Source of the DNA: Elephas maximus indicus
Taxonomy: Eukaryota > Chordata > Mammalia > Proboscidea > Elephantidae
Assembly: GCF_024166365.1 (NCBI RefSeq)
Contig: NC_064831.1
Coordinates: 53,693,768-53,757,767 of the forward strand
Direction of reading: 5' to 3'
Length of the DNA: 64,000 nt
Shown: positions 57,243 to 64,000 of the stretch, piece by piece
How the letters are laid out: every line of letters starts with the position of its first letter
Numbering within the stretch: the first letter of the stretch is position 1
The notes under the pieces: model-generated
What the model saw: the letters and a program-made list of their open reading frames with translations, nothing else
What the model was told of the DNA's origin: nothing
The model's database searches: none
Position numbers and translations under genes: made by a program

Positions 57243-58149
57243 CTTCCTACGAGAGTTAAGCAGGAGCCAGTCTGTTGAAGTATTTTCATTTGTATTTCCC
57301 ATTCCTCTGGGAACCTCATATATGAGAGTGACATAGGTGCCGAATTTACAGAGCCACGCGTTTGCATGTGGTTGTATTTCTGCTTCAGACAACAGAGATT
57401 AAGACCATTCTCAAGGTCTCTCACAATCATAGGGCATGCCAACTTCTACGTACCAGGAGTCAAAAACATTCAGTCTCTGTTTTTTATTTTTATTTTTTTA
57501 ATTTATTTTGCACTCTTGATTTTCAGTTAGCAATGTATATGAATTGCTTAATAGGAACTTTGGAAATACACTTAAATCTCTGTGCGCTGTAAGTTTCCAG
57601 TAGGTTTTCTTGCAATTTGTAAGATTATGAGGAAACAGCTCTTTGAGGAGATTTTAAAAACAGTGGAGTGGCCTTATATTCACAGGGCTCCTTAAGTATG
57701 TAGGTTATATTCTTTATATATTGCATTTTGAGGGAATACTTTTATTAAACAGAAACTGGAATTTCATTTGTTTTATATTGGTATGGTGCGCTAAAGTGTG
57801 TGTCGTTTCATGACTGAATTGGAATTAACTGGCAGATCTTAAACCTTGGGAAATATATGCCATGGCGGAGGCTTCTTGGCCAGGTGCCAGCCTTTTGTGT
57901 GAAGTTATACAGAGCTGCGAGTGTGCAGACACCCAGAGCTTCTGAAAGGCAGGAAGGGAGCCGCAGCTGGTCACATTACTGTCTCGTTTATGGGTTTTAG
58001 AGCAAACTGCCAGGGAATCACCCTCATCACACTCACGGCCAAAAAGGAACCTGGGATACTTGGAAGCCAATGAAGCTGTGGTTTAGATTAACATTTTCCC
58101 ACACCTCACTATAATTAAGAAATAAAAAGAAATTTCCTCTTTCTGTAGG

Positions 58150-58164
58150 GTGTGTGTGTGTGAT
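58150..58164. repeat. (TG)n microsatellite, short
   Basis: About seven GT units. Confidence 0.8.
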
Positions 58165-58798
58165 TTTCCAGTGCACTTCCCGTAATTTCACTTCAGTTTA
58201 CGTATTTTCCTTGTGGTTAGACGGAATGATTTGCTTCAGGTATAAAATATTGGTATATTGCGTTTAAGCTACTTGATTATGAATTACTGTGCTTGTAGTT
58301 GAAATATTCTGACATTAGCTAATATTAAAGCCCCTTTCCCAGTGTTCTGTGCTCTAGAGAGGTTGTGAGATGCTCTCAGACTCACAGTTTTTCTGTCTTT
58401 ATTTTCTCCCTACCAAGAATCCCTACCTTCTCCTATCTTTGCATATCCTTTATGAAATTATTGCCGATCTCCACCCCCCTCCCCCAAGCCTCAATTGTAG
58501 CTGGCCATGATTTTGGCTGACCTTATAGTTCTTGGGATACTTGTAATTTCCTGCTGCACACTTAGTTATTTGGTAAATGTCCTTGGGGGCTGCAGGAGCC
58601 ATATGTCAGATCTCCATATCTGCTGTAGTACTCAGTATCTTGTGCAGAGCAGACAATGTGTGTTTGAAAGATTGAATTTTGTTAACTTCCAGAAGTGGGG
58701 AAAGTTATACCAGGTCAATAATATTGGGTCCTCTGGTCATCTTGGAGGACTGAAGAGCCACAGAGCTTTTTCCCTGAAGAAGACCTAAATCATGGTAT

Positions 58799-58999
58799 TG
58801 TGTTGCTGGGTGCCGACAAGTCAATTTGGGCTCATATTGACCCCATGTGACAGGGTAGAACTGTCCCATGGGGTTTTCTAGGCTGTAATCTTTAGAGAAG
58901 CAGGTCACCAGGTCTTTCTCCCATGGAGCCGCTGGGTGGCTTTGAACCGCCAGCATTTTTGGTTAGTGGCCGAGTGCTTAAGTGTGCCACTGGGGCTCC
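58799..58999 (-). mobile_element. AfroSINE
   Basis: TSD TAAATCATGGTAT (58,786-58,798) and TTAATCATGGCAT (59,000-59,012). Confidence 0.95.
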
Positions 59000-59212
59000 T
59001 TAATCATGGCATAGATGAGCTATTGTTTTTCTCTTGCAAGAGGGATACCCTCAGTTCTGATATAAACAGGACATCTAGAAGAAGCACATAGTAACCAAGC
59101 AGAACAACATGAAACAGGTCACTATTCCAAAAGAGGGAAAGTGATACCAATACCAAAAGGGATAATTTTGATTTGACAGGAACTCATCCCTTTGGGGGAT
59201 AAATCAGATCAA

Positions 59213-59311
59213 CATGATACCAAGTTGGAGGCAAATGAAGATTTCAATACAAATGAAAATCTTCCCAAGATTTGCACGCAAGGGCAAGTGTTCAGCTTAT
59301 TGTTTAAGTAA
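59213..59311 (+). repeat. Dispersed direct repeat, copy 2
   Basis: Contains ATGAAGATTTCAATACAAAT, GAAAATCTTCCCAAGATTTG and CACGCAAGGGC. It pairs with copy 1 about 2.07 kb upstream. Confidence 0.7.
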
Positions 59312-61604
59312 CATTTCCTTCCCTCCCACCCTAACTTCCCTCCCTAACCAGTACAAATGGAATTGTGTATGGGATACAGTATTGTGATTGAAAAGAAACA
59401 AAGATTAAAATTAGGAACTTTAATATGATTTCTTATGTAGATAGACATTTGGATTAGTAGATGTAAAATACTAAAGAAATAGAATTTTTTCACTTTTGAC
59501 ATTGTCTTGGCAACTTTGATCCTTATCAACAATAACAATTTTTGAGAATATAAAAGTGTAAAAGGGATATTAAAACTAAATACTGGAATTTTCCTTTTCA
59601 GGCAGGTAATGTTTTAAAACATTCCCTTCAAACAAATATTATAAAATGCTAACCGATTCGTTTGTCTAGAAAAAAGACTTGTATTTCAGATTTTAAACAA
59701 TTGTAATAAATAGCAATTTTATTTAAAATTAATAAAAGTAAAGCTCTTATTTGTGGGTTTAAATTGATACTGGATCAGTTCCAAAGGCAGTTGTGATTAC
59801 AAATAAAAAAGAGGAAAGTCTTTGTTGACTATACCTGTGAACTATTTGGACACAAATTTTCAGTGTTGTAAAATTAGAGAACAGGGAAGCTTTTTATTTA
59901 AAAATAGTGTTTTGAAGTTTAAAGGAAACTTTGTAACAAAGGTGGTCTGAAAACGTAAAAGGCTCTTCTTTAGTAAGCTGGTATTTGTCTCCTTTTAGCA
60001 AAGAATGTGGGGCTTCTCTACAGGTATTCTTCTAATTTTCCATAACTGGCTTATTTGATGGCAACACATCAGAATTTAATAACAGATAATTTAAAATAGG
60101 CTTATTTTCTAAACGAGTTCTTTTGGGTTTTAACATTTCTTGGTTTGAAATAGATTAAGCCATTATATTATCAATGCTTTTTTTTTTTCCTTCAGTATTC
60201 TGCATCTGTCATTCGTCATAAAACCAGAGGTCACATTTACCTCTAGGCGTCAAAAGGTTATACAAGTGAAGGGAAAGGAATTTAAAACTTAGTGGAGGAC
60301 CTGACACTGCCCCCTTCTGGAAGGGTACTTTTTGCACAAAGGTTTTTTTGTTGTTGTTGTGTTTTGTTTTTATATTAGTATTATACATAACTTCCTGTTT
60401 AAAGGTAACTTTATAGTAGATAAAGGACTGGTGATGGAAAGATTTCTTCACAGTTGCATAGAAAAATCAGGTTCAGTATATTATGAGTTCTTCTTTCAGA
60501 AGAGCGAAGGATAGTTTGGTTTGGGAATACTAGTTTTTCAAGAATATGATGCATAACCTTATTGCTTGGGTAGTTCCAATAGCACTGGCAACAGGAATGA
60601 AAAACAACTTAGAATTTAAAAGCTGAGAAAGAGGTCAGGATTTTTCTCTGTCTTGGGTGTGATACACTCAGTGAGGTGGTAACATTTTGGGTGAGAAATG
60701 AAAACAGGAAAAATGGCAGCTTTTGGTAGAGGAAGCTATTTATACAAAATAGTCTTAAAATACTCTTAAGAGAAGCTAGTTGATAACACATTCAATTCAT
60801 ATTGTGCTAAAAAAAAGGGGGGGAAGTAAAACACTAGGCTGATTCTATTATATGAAAATGTATACCCTTCACATATGTAAATCTCTCAGTTTTGTATTCT
60901 TTGAATAGAAGAAAAATAGTGATAGAGATAATTTTAAAATCTCATCTGTTTGGCTTTTAGGGAATATTTTTTGTATGTGTATTTGTAATTAGGTTTGTCT
61001 AAAATAAAGTTTTAAACAAAGATTAAAGCTATACAATATAAAATAAATACCATTGTCTAAATTCCTCATTCTGACTTAGTCTGACTATGTTCTAACTATC
61101 CATTCCTGTTGAGGTAAAGTGGCCTTCTAAGAGTAAAAAGAAAGACTAACTTGAACAGAACTGTCTTCCCTTTTAAGCTTGTTTTCTATTTGCTTTTTCC
61201 ACCTCTGGGCTTAATATAGACAATGTATCTTGATTTATAACATTCTCCTTTTATTTTCAGTTTTTTATTGTTTATTAATGGGAATTCTAGGCTAAGAATT
61301 TTCCTTTTGTGTGCAGGTTTAACTGTCTTCTATATATATATTAATATGCATTGTTTTCATTATTATTTCACAGATGTTCTGCAGTTTACTCTTTTATTTC
61401 CTTTGATTTAAAAATTGGGAGAGACTCTGTTTCCAAGTGGTCAAGTTGTAATTTCTACTATTGTTGCTCATTTCCATTTTTTTTTTTTTTGCATATGGCC
61501 TGTGCTGTTCCTGCTTTCAGGATCTTACGAATGCTTTCATTTTAAGAACTAATAAATAATCAATTATTTTAAAGGTTTCATGGGCACTTAAAAAGAAAAT
61601 AAAC

Positions 61605-62195
61605 TAAGCATTCAGCTTCAGAAGAAAGAAAAGTAACAGAATAAAAGAGAGCAGAACCAAAGGAATTAATAAAGCTAAACATATTTAATAAAAAGAAAAA
61701 CAGTAAAACAGTAGCATTGGCAGATAAACTCAGAGGATGATTTCAACAAAAGAAACCATTGTCCAGCCTAATCAAAAGTCCCTGGGTGGTGCAGATGATT
61801 TGTACTCAACTACTAATCAAAGGGTTGGCAGTTCAAACCCACCCAGTAGCACCACAGAAGAAGGGCCTGGAGATCTGCTCTTGTAAAGATTACAGCCAAG
61901 AAAACCCAATAAAGCAGCTGTACTCTCTAAACATGGGGTTGCCATGAGTTGGAATCAGCTCAGTGGCAGTGGGTTTTAAGCCTAACCAAGAGAAAAGGGC
62001 GAACAGGATAAATAAAAAAAAAAAATTTGGAGTAACAAAGGAGAAATAACCATAGGTATGAAAGAAATTAGAAATAATGGAAATCGGGATAAAATGAATA
62101 ACTTTCATAGAAATATAAATTTTCGAAATTGATTCCAACCAGAAAACTTATGGACCAATAACTGTGGAAGAAATTGAGAAGAGTTGTGAAGAGTT
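61605..62195 (+). mobile_element. Ancient L1 ORF2 fragment, split by an AfroSINE
   Basis: Around the SINE the sequence reads AGCCTAATCAAAAG and then AGAGAAAAGGGCGAACAGGA, the Leu-Ala-Arg-Leu-Ile-Lys-Lys-type stretch of L1 ORF2 between the endonuclease and reverse-transcriptase regions. It continues GACCAATAACTGTGGAAGAA. Stops and frameshifts abound. Confidence 0.6.
61779..61978 (+). mobile_element. AfroSINE inside the L1 fragment
   Basis: TSD AGCCTAATCAAAAG (61,765-61,778) and AGCCTAACCAAGAG (61,979-61,992). Confidence 0.95.
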
Positions 62196-62657
62196 AATTC
62201 TTGCTTTTCATGCACGAGGCTCAGCTTGCTTCATTGATTAATCCTTTCTCATCTCATGGAATGATACAATTTAAAGTTACCCATAGCACATGAAGAATAA
62301 AACAAAGCATTATATGGTTACCAGAAATTGAAATAGATAACACAAAACTAGTTTTTTTTATTAACTTAATCTGTATTTTGAGATAAGATTTTATTCTTTT
62401 GTGGCTCCTGGTGGATTATGTAGGCTTTTAAAGTAAGAGCAGAAGTTAAGGTATATATGTAAATGAAGCAGAGAAGAGTAATAATGTTAAAGTCAGGATC
62501 TGCCAGAAGCTCAGGGGTAAAGTAGAGAGGAGATTCTAGAAATTAAGAACTTAATTCCTGTTCAGAGAGACAAGGTTCTGTCTTAGGAAGAGCCCTGGGT
62601 CTGAAGTAGAATACCCAGGCTCAAGTCTTGACAGGCTTTGAAATATAGGCAGGGCCA

Positions 62658-63086
62658 CAGTGGTGTCACTAGGGTTGGTGTCACCCAGTGTGGTAACTCA
62701 TGTTGTCACCCCGACCTCTGTGGGCGAGGCAAGCCAGTGGGGGGTAGGGATCCTCTGTGGGTGCAGCAACCCTTCCCGCAGCTCCTTCCGTCTCTCACTG
62801 GCCAAGGTGGAGACCCTCCTCTCCGCCCAGTGACAGGAGGTGACAAGTTACTGCACTGGGTGACACCAACCTTTGTGACTGGTGGGGGGGGATGGTGACG
62901 AGATGTCACACTGGGTGACCAGTACACCAACCCTAGTGATGCCATTGCCTTGATGGTCCGTTCCCCGAGAGTGCCAGCCCACTCACCTTTGCTGCGGTAG
63001 ACCCTGGGGTCATTTTGGTGTCACCCCCTCTGACTGTGTCAGGAGGTGTGATCTGCACCTCCCACATGCCTCTAGTGATGCCACTG
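62658..63086. mobile_element. hAT-like DNA transposon with CAGTGG...TCACTAGGG ends, second copy
   Basis: Left end CAGTGGTGTCACTAGGGTTG; right end, read on the minus strand, CAGTGGCATCACTAGAGGC. The 8-bp flanks are CAGGGCCA (62,650-62,657) and TAGGGTCA (63,087-63,094), 6 of 8 identical with both differences being C/T. A further inverted copy of the end (CAATGGCATCACTAGGGTTG on the minus strand) lies internally at about 62,928-62,947. GTGTCACCC-type motifs repeat throughout. No transposase frame. Confidence 0.72.
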
Positions 63087-64000
63087 TAGGGTCAAAAAAA
63101 AATGAGCCCAATATTCAAGGTAAGAAGTTTAGGTATTCTTCTGTAGGCTGGCCAGTCACAAATGTAAAACTCAAGTAAGGGCTTGGCAAGATTCTTGGCT
63201 AGCTCCCCACTGGCCAACTCATCCTCTCAGGAAAGCATATTGTAATGAAAGTGAGGTGATACTATAAGGATGGTATTGAATATCTTCTAATTTATGAAAA
63301 AGTGAATTGTTTCTACATTTCAGTCATAGGGAAGATATTTTGGATACACTTTTAAGATATGTGATTTTGTGTCTGTGATTGAAAACTACAGCTGTAGATG
63401 GTGAATAACCACTAACGGCTTTTAAAAGCCTGACCATATTTGTATTTTAGAAAGCTCTTTCTAGTGATTAGTAAATATATATTTTTAAATTGAAATAATT
63501 ATACACGTGAACAGTAAAAAAAAAAAAATCTCCTCTCAGGCCTCAAACTCTAGCCCTCTTTCTCAGGGTTAATTGTTGTAAATTAAAATCCAGAGTACTT
63601 ATGATTTGAATGAGGAGGGTGAGGGGAGGAGGAGCACCAAGAGTGATGCCTTGGCCTGGGCTTTTGGGTGAATGTGGTACCATTAGCTTAGAGGGAAATT
63701 CCCAGAGGGAAATGATGGTTTTCCAGGTAGAAAATGACAAGTCTGTAAGTGTGGGGTGCTTCGAAATCAGGCGCCAGACACAAAGACTAAACTGGGCCTT
63801 AACTGCTGGCGTCTTAAACAGAGATGTCTCAAGAAGGCAAGAGAAATAGTTTGTGTTAAGGTGGTTTTGGGCATAAATCACTCACAAAAAGTTTTCTGCG
63901 TGATTTAATAAAACTCTTTCCCCATTCCTTGTGTTTCCTTTTTTAGCATTGTGCATCCAGACATTTTACATATGCAGAATAGGTTTGTTTAGTCTTTTGG

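Larger units (their letters stand above)
55918..64000 (+). other. USP3: USP3 intron 3, 5' part (continues past the window)
   Basis: This begins at GTAAGT. I looked for the next USP3 exon, which should start by completing a Cys codon and then encode Tyr-Arg-Cys-Asp-Asp, and did not find it. The interval holds a diverged 100-bp direct repeat, one minus and one plus AfroSINE, an old L1 ORF2 piece and a hAT-like element. I recognise nothing in 55,924-57,130, 57,250-58,785, 59,320-61,605, 62,200-62,650 or 63,100-64,000. Confidence 0.85.

Noticed and set aside
59998-60033. Exon-like segment between CCTTTTAG and GTATTC
   Set aside because: Considered as USP3 exon 4, but the sequence does not continue the zinc finger (expected Cys-Tyr-Arg-Cys) and is too short.

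Overview
The window is nuclear DNA from a placental mammal. It almost certainly comes from an afrotherian, most likely an elephant. The evidence is more than thirty copies of a tRNA-derived SINE with the AfroSINE layout: a 5' part reading like CCCTGGTGGCGCAGTGGTTAA and a 3' part reading like ATGAGTCGGAATCGACTC. LINE tails that I associate with elephant DNA and ancient pan-mammalian repeats (MIR, L2, L1M, Tigger, hAT) fill much of the rest. The species is inferred, not proven. There is one gene and no bacterial-style operon, CRISPR array or phage. Region by region: (1) 1 to about 23,480 is intergenic. It holds SINEs, L1 and L2 pieces, two DNA transposons with terminal inverted repeats, a solo LTR, and an 86-bp triplicated block inside a MIR; I support no exon there. 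(2) About 23,480-25,420 is a CpG island with a 28/40-bp GC-rich minisatellite at its upstream edge, a cluster of GC boxes, ETS-like sites and the first coding exon of USP3 on the + strand. (3) 24,628-51,486 is intron 1 of USP3, about 27 kb, crowded with retroelements. (4) Exon 2 is at 51,487-51,547 and exon 3 at 55,786-55,917, separated by a 4.2-kb intron. (5) 55,918-64,000 is the start of intron 3; no further USP3 exon was found. The three exons join in frame to 94 codons plus 2 nt. Together they encode almost exactly the zinc-finger UBP (ubiquitin-binding) domain of the histone H2A/H2B deubiquitinase USP3; the protease domain lies beyond the window. No previously undescribed biological system is evident. 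The most distinctive structures are: a three-level nest (MIR split by AfroSINE split by an L1/HAL1-like element) with target-site duplications (TSDs) still visible; a hAT-like element family with CAGTGGCATCACTAGGG ends, present twice with 8-bp TSDs; two LINE insertions with perfect TSDs that must be recent; an inverted AfroSINE pair inside USP3 intron 1; and an unexplained 100-bp direct repeat in intron 3.
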